Source: Betaproteobacteria bacterium (GTDB taxonomy: Bacteria; Pseudomonadota; Gammaproteobacteria; Burkholderiales; Burkholderiaceae). From it: a stretch of DNA of 13,591 nt. The DNA lies in the NCBI GenBank assembly GCA_009921765.1, contig RFXC01000111.1:1-13591 (forward strand), in the 5' to 3' direction. The notes below the pieces were generated by a model that was given only the letters and a program-made list of their open reading frames with translations, made no database searches and was not told where the DNA came from. A program made the position numbers and the translations under genes. This document shows positions 1 through 6,500 of this stretch, one piece after another. Numbering within the stretch: the first letter of the stretch is position 1; each line of letters opens with the position of its first letter.

Positions 1-2
1 TT

Positions 3-1427
3 TACCCGGCTGAACAGCGGTCGTTGTTCGGCGAGATTCTCGACTGGATGTTCGCCCCCCTCATGCTGCTCTGGCCGCTGTCGGTGGCGGTCACCTTCGT
101 GGTGGCGCGTTCACTGACCGACGCGCCGTTTGATCGCACACTCATTGACCGCGTGGAAGTACTGCGCGAGAGAATCACCGCCGGCGAAACCGACTCGCGC
201 GCACAGTTGCTGCCGCTACTCGAGAGGCTCGCCCGCGCCCAGGATGGTTCCACGCTTCGCATTCAGGTTGCCGGTCCCGAGGGGCGCATCATCGCGGGCG
301 ACAGCGGGCTCGCTCGGCCCGGGCTCTACGACTTCCCAGCCCCTGAGCGCATCCGCCTTCGTACCGTCGTCGATAACGGCGTCGAATGGCGTGTGGCCTA
401 CACGTGGGCGAGTCCATCCGACTTGATCGAGAACGGATTGCTCCTCATTCAGGTCGCCGACAATTTTGACAATCGTGATCAGCTGGCAAGCGAGATCATT
501 CGTGGCGTCCTGTTTCCGCAGTTCATGATCCTGCCTCTCTCCCTGCTCCTGGTGTGGTTCGGACTCAGCCGCGGCCTGGCGCCAATGAAACTGCTGCAGC
601 GCAAGATCCAGCAGCGCCGGCCCGACGATCTCTCTCTCATCGATCCCAAAGAGGCACCCGAGGAGCTCACACCGCTCGTCGTGGCGTTCAACGATCTGCT
701 CGCCCGTCAGGAACAGACGCTGCAGGCGCAGCGCCGTTTCATCGCAGACGCTGCCCACCAACTGAAGACTCCGCTCGCGGGCCTGCGCACGCAGTCCGAG
801 CTTGCGATGCGAGAAACCAACGCCGACGAGCTGCGCCGCACACTCGAGCACATCGCTTCCAGCGCAGAGCGAAGCGCGCATACGGTCAGCCAACTGCTTG
901 CGCTCGCCCGCACCGAGAATCTGCGTCATACCGTGGCGATGGACGAGCTCGATCTCGCTCCTCTCGTTCGCACCGTCATCGCCGACCACTACAGCATCGC
1001 GCTCGAGAAATCGATCGATCTCGGCTTCGAAAGTGATGACCTCCCGGCCCCGATCACCGGGCATCCGATTCTGCTGCGCGAGATGATCGGCAATCTGATC
1101 GATAACGCCATCCGGTATACCCCCGCAGGCGGCATCGTCACTGCACGGGTGCAGACGACGCCAGCCGATGTGGTGCTCGAGATCGAAGATGACGGGATCG
1201 GCATCGCACCCGCTGACCGGGAGCTGGTGTTCAACCGCTTCTTCCGGGTGCTGGGGGCGGGCGCCGACGGCAGCGGCTTGGGGCTGTCGATTGTGCGCGA
1301 AATCGTGGGCCAGCACGGCGCTGCGGTCGCCATCTCGGACGGCTTGATCTGGCCCACCCTGCGGGGCGCAGGAACGGGTAGCCGCTTCACGGTGCGCTTT
1401 CCGAAATTCAATGACGAAGGTCTGTAG
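3..1427 (+). CDS. Sensor histidine kinase, TctE-like (5' end outside window)
   Basis: Membrane-bound kinase of a two-component system; it autophosphorylates on His and passes the phosphate to a response regulator, probably encoded just upstream outside the window. The frame is open to the left edge, so the start is not seen; a TTG at 24 is only the first possible start inside the window. Counting from that TTG: TM1 about 10-29, an extracytoplasmic domain about 30-160 resembling the 2CSK_N domain of tricarboxylate-type sensors, TM2 about 161-181, a short HAMP-like linker, H-box HQLKTPL with phospho-acceptor His245, N-box with N357 and N361, G1 box DDGIGI 389-394, F-box near 403-408, and G2 box GSGLGLSIV 416-424. 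All ATP-binding motifs are present, so the C-terminus is complete and probably active. TctE-type kinases often control organic acid uptake; the signal sensed here is unknown. Confidence 0.93.
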   Translation, partial: YPAEQRSLFGEILDWMFAPLMLLWPLSVAVTFVVARSLTDAPFDRTLIDRVEVLRERITAGETDSRAQLLPLLERLARAQDGSTLRIQVAGPEGRIIAGDSGLARPGLYDFPAPERIRLRTVVDNGVEWRVAYTWASPSDLIENGLLLIQVADNFDNRDQLASEIIRGVLFPQFMILPLSLLLVWFGLSRGLAPMKLLQRKIQQRRPDDLSLIDPKEAPEELTPLVVAFNDLLARQEQTLQAQRRFIADAAHQLKTPLAGLRTQSELAMRETNADELRRTLEHIASSAERSAHTVSQLLALARTENLRHTVAMDELDLAPLVRTVIADHYSIALEKSIDLGFESDDLPAPITGHPILLREMIGNLIDNAIRYTPAGGIVTARVQTTPADVVLEIEDDGIGIAPADRELVFNRFFRVLGAGADGSGLGLSIVREIVGQHGAAVAISDGLIWPTLRGAGTGSRFTVRFPKFNDEGL

Positions 1428-1446
1428 CAGACGGGAGCAAACAGCC

Positions 1447-2616
1447 ATGTTCAAGGTCAACGCTGAGCAGCAGGCAATCATCGATGGCGTCACCGCGGTC
1501 TGCACCCGGTTCGGCGATGACTACTGGGCCGAGTGCGATCAGGCGGCGCGTTTTCCGCGAGAGTTTCATCGGGCCATCGCTGATGCCGGTTGGTTGGGTG
1601 TGACCATGCCTGAAGCCTATGGCGGCGCGGGGCTGGGTATCAAGGAGGCGTCGCTCGTCATGCACACCGTTGCGCAGCATGGCGGTGCGATGGCGGCTGC
1701 TTCATCGATACACATGAACATGTTCGGCCCCCATCCCATGGTGGTTCACGGGACACCCGATCAGAAGTCTCGATGGATTCCCAGGCTGGTCACGGGCAGC
1801 GATCAGGTGTGCTTTGGGGTCACCGAGCCCGACGCAGGGCTCGACACCACCAGCATCCGCACGTTTGCGAAAAAGGTGGAAGGTGGCTATTGCGTGTCGG
1901 GCCGCAAGATGTGGACCTCGACCGCGCAGATCGCCAACAAGATCCTGTTGCTTGCGCGCACCTCGGCAAAGCCCGCCAAGGGTGAGGGCAAGCCCACCGA
2001 CGGGATGTCGCTCTTTTACACCGATGTCGATCGCACAAAGATCGAGGTCCGCCGGATCCCGAAGCACGGCCGGGCTGCAGTCGATTCGAACGCTGTCTTC
2101 ATCGATGATCTGTTCATTCCCGAGCAGGACCTGATCGGCGAGGAAGGGAAAGGGTTTTATTACCTGCTTGATGGTCTCAACCCAGAGCGCATCCTGATCG
2201 CGGTCGAGGCGATCGGCATCGGCCTGGATGCCCTGCGTCGGGCTTCACGCTATGCACGCGAACGCGTGGTGTTCGGTCGACCAATCGGCCGCAACCAGGG
2301 CATTCAGCATCCGCTTGCCGAGTGCTGGGTCAATCTGGAGGCGGCATTGCTGCTGGCCGAGCGTGCGGCCGACCTCTATGACGCCGGACTCGCTTGTGGG
2401 CCCGAGGCAAACGGCGCGAAACTGCTGGGCTCGCGCGCGGGGTATGAGGCCTGCCAGCGGGCGGTGCTCACGCATGGTGGAATGGGTTATGCGAAGGAGT
2501 ATCAGGTGGAGCGCCTGCTTCGCGAAGTGCTCATCACCCGGATCGCGCCCGTCACCGATCAGCTGGTGCTGTCGTTCATCGCCGAAAAAGTGCTCGACCT
2601 GCCGAAATCGTACTGA
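1447..2616 (+). CDS. Acyl-CoA dehydrogenase family protein
   Basis: Flavoenzyme that would introduce an alpha-beta double bond into an acyl-CoA, passing electrons to ETF. It is 389 aa, the usual family length. An ATG at 1411 would overlap the kinase gene; ATG 1447 is preferred because GGGAG (1433-1437) lies 9 nt upstream and MFKVNAEQQ is a normal family N-terminus. Visible signatures: FGVTEPDAGLDTT (123-135, FAD/substrate loop), GRKMWTSTA (152-160), the RERVVFGRPI stretch (271-280) and the THGGMGYAKEYQVERLLRE segment (342-360). At the position of the usual catalytic Glu (YEGT in medium- and short-chain enzymes) the sequence is IAPVT, with Pro368. Instead Glu247 in GLNPERI aligns with the helix-G base of isovaleryl- and long-chain acyl-CoA dehydrogenases. 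It starts 19 nt after the kinase stop on the same strand. Substrate unknown; a branched or modified acyl-CoA is possible. Confidence 0.93.
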   Translation: MFKVNAEQQAIIDGVTAVCTRFGDDYWAECDQAARFPREFHRAIADAGWLGVTMPEAYGGAGLGIKEASLVMHTVAQHGGAMAAASSIHMNMFGPHPMVVHGTPDQKSRWIPRLVTGSDQVCFGVTEPDAGLDTTSIRTFAKKVEGGYCVSGRKMWTSTAQIANKILLLARTSAKPAKGEGKPTDGMSLFYTDVDRTKIEVRRIPKHGRAAVDSNAVFIDDLFIPEQDLIGEEGKGFYYLLDGLNPERILIAVEAIGIGLDALRRASRYARERVVFGRPIGRNQGIQHPLAECWVNLEAALLLAERAADLYDAGLACGPEANGAKLLGSRAGYEACQRAVLTHGGMGYAKEYQVERLLREVLITRIAPVTDQLVLSFIAEKVLDLPKSY

Positions 2617-2659
2617 CCCGCCGCAGTTTGGCCACCGCCGGGCGGCTGGCTCGGGGCAG

Positions 2660-2676
2660 ACCCGTCGCGGGTTGTT
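2660..2676 (+). terminator. Weak hairpin downstream of the acyl-CoA dehydrogenase gene
   Basis: A 5-bp stem, ACCCG (2660-2664) and CGGGT (2668-2672) with a TCG loop, is followed by TGTT. It lies 43 bases after the dehydrogenase stop codon. The stem is short and there is no real T-run, so it is at best a weak terminator. Nothing else recognisable was seen between 2617 and 2739. Confidence 0.2.
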
Positions 2677-2739
2677 CCTGCACAAATCAACGCACCGCCG
2701 GGAGCGGTCTCATAACCCCTGTTCGTCGCCTAACCGAAT

Positions 2740-2745
2740 GGAGGT
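2740..2745 (+). promoter_or_regulatory. Ribosome binding site that decides the start of the small exported protein
   Basis: GGAGGT is a near-perfect Shine-Dalgarno sequence. Two adjacent ATGs follow at 2747 and 2750. The first is only 1 nt from the site and the second 4 nt, so 2750 is the more plausible start; both would give the same signal peptide apart from one Met. Confidence 0.6.
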
Positions 2746-2749
2746 CATG

Positions 2750-3133
2750 ATGAAAGTGAAAAGCGCAGTCGTGCTCACATCGGTCGCCGTGCTGGCTGGC
2801 GGTGCGGTCCATGCATCCGAAAATCGGGGTGCCGCACTGCCAATCCTGCTTGCACAATCAATCCCCGAAGAGCCAGTGTACGGCAGCCAGATGATGACCG
2901 AGCAGGAGCGAAACGAGCATCGGGCGCAGCTTCGAGCCGCGAAAAGCGAGGAGGAGCGTGAACAGATTCGGCGGGCGCATCACGACCACATGCGGCACCG
3001 GGCACAGGAGCGCGGGATGACACTTCCCGATGAGCCGCCTGCACGCGGCGGCGGGACAGGCCTCGGGCCGGGTCCTGGCCCGGGTCCGGGCGCGGGTCCT
3101 GGCGGCGGAGCGGGCCCGGGGCGAGGTCGCTAG
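2750..3133 (+). CDS. Small exported protein with charged helix and Gly/Pro-rich tail
   Basis: Predicted 127-aa secreted or periplasmic protein of unknown function. Residues 1-22 form a typical signal peptide (Lys-rich start, hydrophobic core, VHA cleavage site before SEN). Residues 48-96 are highly charged and helical, starting MMTEQERNEHRAQLRAA and rich in E, R and H, ending TLPDEPP. Residues 100-127 are almost only G and P with a final RGR. I recall similar short MTEQER-type periplasmic proteins in betaproteobacteria without known function. The charged part could bind metal or a partner, but that is a guess. The gene has a strong ribosome site and lies directly upstream of the tRNA promoter. 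A truncated, frameshifted relative sits at 12880-13023, also next to a tRNA-Met. Confidence 0.8.
   Translation: MKVKSAVVLTSVAVLAGGAVHASENRGAALPILLAQSIPEEPVYGSQMMTEQERNEHRAQLRAAKSEEEREQIRRAHHDHMRHRAQERGMTLPDEPPARGGGTGLGPGPGPGPGAGPGGGAGPGRGR
3053..3125 (+). repeat. Low-complexity Gly-Pro coding tract
   Basis: The 3' end of the small exported protein gene repeats GGGTCC/GGCCCG-like hexamers coding for GPGPGPGAGPGGGAGPG. The tract is prone to slippage and is the part still recognisable, in a shifted frame, in the relic copy at 12960-13019. Confidence 0.6.
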
Positions 3134-3152
3134 GCGGTGTAGCGAAGGCATT

Positions 3153-3182
3153 TTGACAACGGAAGCAATCGCCGGATAGAGT
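3153..3182 (+). promoter_or_regulatory. Sigma-70 promoter of the left tRNA-Met copy
   Basis: A consensus -35 TTGACA (3153-3158) and a -10 TAGAGT (3177-3182) are separated by 18 bp. The -10 box ends 9 nt before the tRNA, as expected for a stable RNA promoter. The right tRNA copy has exactly the same box positions and spacing (13044-13073). Confidence 0.75.
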
Positions 3183-3191
3183 TTCGGGTTC

Positions 3192-3268
3192 GGCGCATCA
3201 GCTCGGTTGGCTAGAGCGTCGGATTCATAATCCGCAGGTCCGGGGTTCGAGTCCCTGATGCGTCACCC
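3192..3268 (+). tRNA. tRNA with CAT anticodon (Met-like), divergent copy
   Basis: Cloverleaf of 77 nt: acceptor GGCGCAT pairs with ATGCGTC (with one G2.U71 wobble), D-stem GCTC/GAGC, anticodon loop TTCATAA, T-arm with TTCGA. Compared with the right copy at 13083 it carries T8C, A14G, a T-to-C change in the D-loop, A27T, A32T and C71T, and ends CCC instead of CCA. Positions 8 and 14 are nearly invariant U and A in tRNAs; here they have changed together to C and G, which could still pair. The paired 1-72 end argues against an initiator tRNA. A CAT anticodon can also belong to tRNA-Ile2 after lysidine modification. It has a good promoter but no encoded CCA and no clear terminator, so it may be decaying or depend on CCA addition. 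Confidence 0.85.
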
Positions 3269-3430
3269 CATCAACGGGGACGTCCGTGTATCGGCGGCTC
3301 TACCCCATTATTGGCCACGGGTAACTCGGGCGGCCACGAGTCGCTGGAAGTCGGCGTCTCCGCAGCGCGACTGAAGCCGCGACAGTCGAAGCAATCACGG
3401 AACGGCCGCGCAAACCGGAGACCCCCATCC

Positions 3431-4483
3431 ATGCGCAACACTGCCCTCGTCATCGGAGCAAGCGGCATCATCGGCAGTCGCCTCGCGGCGCATTTTTCCC
3501 AGCGCAACGACTGGAACCTGATCGTCGCATCGAGGCGGCCACCGCCGGCCAGCGAGCGTGTTCGCAGCGTGGCCGTCGATCTCCTTGATCCGAACGACTG
3601 CGACTCCAAGCTTGGAGCGCTTACCGACGTGACCCATGTCTTTTATGCTGCGCTTCAGGACATGAAGGACAAGGCGGCCGAGGTGGCACCCAACCTCGCC
3701 ATGCTCACCCATGCGGTCAACACCCTGGATCGCGTTGCACCGAATCTGAAAACCATACAGATCATGCAGGGCGGCAAGGCCTACGGCGCCTTCCTCGGCC
3801 CGTACAAGACACCGGCCAAGGAGTCCGATCCGCGGCACATGCCACCCAATTTCTATTTTGATCAGGAAGACTTCCTGAAGGATCGCCAGGCGGGCAAACG
3901 ATGGAACTGGGTGGCGTTGCGTCCAGGTATCGTCGGCGGCATCTCATTTGGCAATCCGATGAACCTCGCTGCCGTGATCGCGGTGTATGCGGTGATCTCG
4001 CGCGAGCTGGGTCTGCCGCTGCGTTTTCCTGGAACACCCGAAGGGTATGCCGCTCTGCACCAGGCCACGGATGCGGATCTGCTCGCCAAGGCGGCCGAAT
4101 GGACCGCAACGCGCCCCGAGTGTGCCAACCAGATCTACAACGTCACCAACGGCGACTACTATCGCTGGGAACACCTCTGGCCGCTGTTTGCAGACGATTT
4201 CGGGATGAAGCTCGCAGCACCGCAGACCATTCGCCTCACCGAATTCATGCCGGACAAGACCCGGCTATGGGAGAAGATGGTTGCCAAGTACGGGTTGTCG
4301 GTGCCCGACTACACACGGGTCGCCTCGTGGGGCTTTGGCGACGCGGCGTTCATGCGGCACTGGGACTCGGTATCCAACGTCAACAAGCTCCGCGCCACCG
4401 GCTTCCAGGACTGGGTCGACAGCGAAGCGATGTATCTGCGAATCTTCAGGCAGATGCGCGAGTTGCGCATCATTCCGCATTGA
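3431..4483 (+). CDS. PRISE-type SDR enone reductase (progesterone 5-beta-reductase/iridoid synthase-like)
   Basis: Extended short-chain dehydrogenase, 350 aa, probably a cytosolic NADPH-dependent reductase of activated C=C bonds (1,4-enones). Rossmann motif GASGIIG at 9-15; SRR at 34-36 after beta-2 favours NADPH. The classical YxxxK site is absent. Instead it shows the arrangement of the PRISE family: Lys116 in MQGGKAYG and Tyr142 in NFYFDQEDF, with the conserved VALRPGIVGG at 161-170. ATG 3431 is chosen because GGAG (3417-3420) lies 10 nt upstream and the Rossmann strand begins at residue 4; an upstream extension would be non-homologous. It follows the left tRNA and is convergent with the desaturase gene. 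Bacterial members are often annotated only as 'SDR' or 'NAD-dependent epimerase'. The family call is firm; the substrate is not known. Confidence 0.88.
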   Translation: MRNTALVIGASGIIGSRLAAHFSQRNDWNLIVASRRPPPASERVRSVAVDLLDPNDCDSKLGALTDVTHVFYAALQDMKDKAAEVAPNLAMLTHAVNTLDRVAPNLKTIQIMQGGKAYGAFLGPYKTPAKESDPRHMPPNFYFDQEDFLKDRQAGKRWNWVALRPGIVGGISFGNPMNLAAVIAVYAVISRELGLPLRFPGTPEGYAALHQATDADLLAKAAEWTATRPECANQIYNVTNGDYYRWEHLWPLFADDFGMKLAAPQTIRLTEFMPDKTRLWEKMVAKYGLSVPDYTRVASWGFGDAAFMRHWDSVSNVNKLRATGFQDWVDSEAMYLRIFRQMRELRIIPH

Positions 4484-4491
4484 CCGGACAC

Positions 4492-4520
4492 CTTGCGGGC
4501 TTTCCGGATGCATCCGCAAG
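4492..4520. terminator. Inverted repeat between convergent genes, possible bidirectional terminator
   Basis: CTTGCGG (4492-4498) pairs perfectly with CCGCAAG (4514-4520); the loop contains the palindrome GGATGCATCC. It begins 8 nt after the reductase stop and lies between two convergent genes. There is no T-run on either side, so Rho-independent action is uncertain. Nothing else was recognised in 4521-4611. Confidence 0.35.
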
Positions 4521-4611
4521 AATGCCTGGTCTCTAAGCTCGGCAACATGAGTCCATACCCGGTTGGACGATCGACAGCCTGGCCACCGGATACCCGGCCC
4601 TTCGAACGGTG

Positions 4612-5598
4612 TCAGGTCCGGAGCGACGGTGGGTGCACTGGTTTGAAGACTGGTCGGACCAGCCACCGACTTGCAACCGCTGCATATCCCGGAAAGTGAA
4701 AGTTACCGTTATCGCGGAGAACGCGTTCGCGATGCCGGCGCCAGTAGGCTGGAATCCGCCACCAGGCGAGGCGAGGATGCCGGTGGTGGATCGCGTGATA
4801 GTTGTTGTTCAGGAACAGTAGCGACCAGAACAGATTCGATTCGATGATGGCTGTGCGCTGATCCGGATGCTCGCCATACCGGTGCTCGATGAAGGGGCGC
4901 ACCCATCCGAAGCAGAAGCCCGGCCATGCAAATAGCAGAAGGTACTGCCACCACGGCATTGCGCAAATGCCGCTGACGTAGCCAAACAGCAGCGCCAGCA
5001 ATAGCGCGTGAACCAGCCAGTGGCGCAGATGCGAGCGATCGCCCATACGCAAACGCTCAAGCTCTCGATACACCAGCTTCTCAAGCCGCAACAGCGGCCC
5101 GAGCAGCACGCGGCCAGCCAGCGTTTGGTTGGCCATGAGCAGCCGACGCCGCATCGGCGACAGGGAGTCCCACGCGTGCGCCTTCCAGTACACCGACTCC
5201 GTATCGATCCCAGGTTCAGTCAGTTGCGAATTTCGATGATGTTGCCGGTGAGACGCGAAGTAGAGCGGGAAGGGCAACCAAAGCCCGATCGGAGGCATCA
5301 CAACCGCCCAGCGCAGCCACTGCGGGACCGACCGGAAGGAGTGGATAGCCTCATGCTGGAGAGAAAAATGCCACGCCACCAGATAGCCACCCACTGGCGC
5401 CATGACCCACCAGGCAATCGATTCATGAAACGCGATGAGAAGCGCCCAGGTGGCATACAGGACCAGCGCAACCAACCAGGTTGGACCGTCCCATCGATAG
5501 AACTTGCCGAGCAGGCGCGCCCGGGCAGAGCGACGGCGCGGAGGGTGCGTCGCAGAAACATCGGGACCGGAAGCAGCGTGCCTCTCAGAATGATTCAA
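4612..5598 (-). CDS. Membrane fatty acid desaturase/hydroxylase family protein
   Basis: Integral membrane di-iron enzyme of the fatty acid desaturase superfamily, 328 aa, probably a desaturase or hydroxylase acting at the cytoplasmic membrane. All His boxes are visible (328-aa numbering): H82EAIH86, H117RQHH121, EHRYGEH 238-244, and H268AIHH272 followed by RHP. Hydrophobic segments lie at about 42-77, 96-114, 193-213 and 216-232. The start is uncertain: TTG 5598 has GGAG 7 nt upstream and overlaps the preceding gene by 14 nt; GTG 5616 adds 6 residues but lacks a ribosome site. The overlap with the PhnD-like gene implies one transcript and coupled translation. The substrate (lipid, hydrocarbon or a small molecule such as a carotenoid) cannot be told from sequence. 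Confidence 0.87.
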   Translation of the reverse strand: MNHSERHAASGPDVSATHPPRRRSARARLLGKFYRWDGPTWLVALVLYATWALLIAFHESIAWWVMAPVGGYLVAWHFSLQHEAIHSFRSVPQWLRWAVVMPPIGLWLPFPLYFASHRQHHRNSQLTEPGIDTESVYWKAHAWDSLSPMRRRLLMANQTLAGRVLLGPLLRLEKLVYRELERLRMGDRSHLRHWLVHALLLALLFGYVSGICAMPWWQYLLLFAWPGFCFGWVRPFIEHRYGEHPDQRTAIIESNLFWSLLFLNNNYHAIHHRHPRLAWWRIPAYWRRHRERVLRDNGNFHFPGYAAVASRWLVRPVFKPVHPPSLRT

Positions 5599-6403
5599 GC
5601 GGCCTCTCCAGGACACGGGGCAGGGTTCTCAGAACATCGTACTCGGAAGGGTCTGGAAATGCGAACCCTCTCAACTGCAGACTCTCTCGAATACCGGCCA
5701 GATCTTGCGCTGCAGCGACGGCGGCAAACGCCGCTCTCAAACGCGACAGTGTAGCGGGCTCGAGCGGCGCGCTGGCGACAAACAGTGGACACGGCCGCGC
5801 TTGGGTCGTGGCAACAACCCGGACGCGCGCAGCAAGATCCGGATCGGCAAGCCGCAAGAGGTCGTGGTAGTAACTGTCAAGCGGGCCGACATCGATCCGG
5901 CCTTCGCATAGCGCCCCAATTACCCCACGGGCATGGATCAGTTCGCCCACCACGGCGCGGTAAAGCGGGCGACCTGCCGCTTCGCGATAGGGCTGGAGAT
6001 GCTGGGCAAACGCAACGGCACCCGAAAGCGAATCGGCCACCGTGTAACCGGCGACTCCGCCAAAGGTTTCTTCCACCGACCGCGCTGCCGAGTCCGCTCG
6101 AACCACGATGTCAGTGAAGTACACAGGACGCCCGCCGTATCTCGCCGGGCTCGGGATCGGCGCGGCCACGACCATCGCGCTTGGCAACCGGTGCGAGAAC
6201 GGCAAGCCGCACATGAACACCGAGCCCAGATCGTTTCGCGCCCAAAGATGCGAAAGCGGCGCCGGCGCATCGTAGTCAAGGATCGGCCAATGCAGATCCG
6301 CACGACGCAAAATCCAGGCAAGCAAGCGCTTCCAGTCTTCCTTGAGCGCTGGGGTCGCGCTGTACATCCGCGCGTTGGCAATCGGTTCGGTCATGACTGG
6401 CAT
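5585..6403 (-). CDS. PhnD/SsuA-type substrate-binding-like protein without signal peptide
   Basis: 272-aa protein with the fold of phosphate/phosphite/phosphonate-binding proteins (PhnD-like). Hallmarks: YFTDIVVRADSAARSVEE followed by GVAGYTVADSLSGAVAF, and GVIGALCEGRIDVGPLDSYYHD. The last matches the family pattern 'AV..G..D.G..DS..Y'. Known relatives are periplasmic partners of ABC transporters, but here the first residues (MPVMTEPIANARMYS) lead straight into the first beta strand; there is no signal peptide or lipobox, and no ABC permease or ATPase gene lies nearby. A cytosolic ligand-binding or enzymatic role is therefore possible. ATG 6394 (Met4) is an alternative start; neither start has a clear ribosome site. 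It is divergent from the epimerase gene and overlaps the desaturase gene. Confidence 0.82.
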   Translation of the reverse strand: MPVMTEPIANARMYSATPALKEDWKRLLAWILRRADLHWPILDYDAPAPLSHLWARNDLGSVFMCGLPFSHRLPSAMVVAAPIPSPARYGGRPVYFTDIVVRADSAARSVEETFGGVAGYTVADSLSGAVAFAQHLQPYREAAGRPLYRAVVGELIHARGVIGALCEGRIDVGPLDSYYHDLLRLADPDLAARVRVVATTQARPCPLFVASAPLEPATLSRLRAAFAAVAAAQDLAGIRESLQLRGFAFPDPSEYDVLRTLPRVLERPLESF

Positions 6404-6414
6404 AGCGTTATTCG

Positions 6415-6424
6415 GCGTGCACGC
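6415..6424. promoter_or_regulatory. Perfect 10-bp palindrome in divergent intergenic region
   Basis: GCGTGCACGC is a perfect palindrome 11 bases upstream of the PhnD-like start and 76 bases upstream of the epimerase start. It is placed where an operator controlling the minus-strand pair could lie. No known regulator motif is assigned. Confidence 0.25.
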
Positions 6425-6452
6425 ATTCCGGTGAAATCGATTTTGCGCCCGG

Positions 6453-6458
6453 ATTATC
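6453..6458 (-). promoter_or_regulatory. Candidate -10 box for the PhnD-like/desaturase pair
   Basis: Read on the minus strand this is GATAAT, 5 of 6 matches to TATAAT, about 50 bases upstream of the PhnD-like start. The -35 candidate 18 bp upstream (TTAGCC) is poor. An inverted pair TCGAT/ATCGA (about 6438-6460) overlaps it and might be a regulator half-site pair. Confidence 0.3.
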
Positions 6459-6500
6459 GACGCAAACGGGATCAGAGGCTAAGCTCACGCTAGAGGCGGC

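Noticed and set aside
216..1505. Minus-strand frame of 429 codons opposite the histidine kinase
   Set aside because: The plus frame has every kinase motif; the minus product has no recognisable domain and is a high-GC shadow.
2228..2749. In-frame upstream extension of the small exported protein
   Set aside because: It overlaps the end of the acyl-CoA dehydrogenase in another frame and would bury the signal peptide; the ribosome site points to 2750.
3266..3279. CCCC/GGGG hairpin after the left tRNA as terminator
   Set aside because: Only 4 bp with no T-run, and it overlaps the tRNA 3' end.
5008..5754. Plus-strand frame of 248 codons opposite the desaturase
   Set aside because: Shadow of the minus-strand gene carrying all His boxes; its product is Arg/Gln/Pro-rich without a domain.
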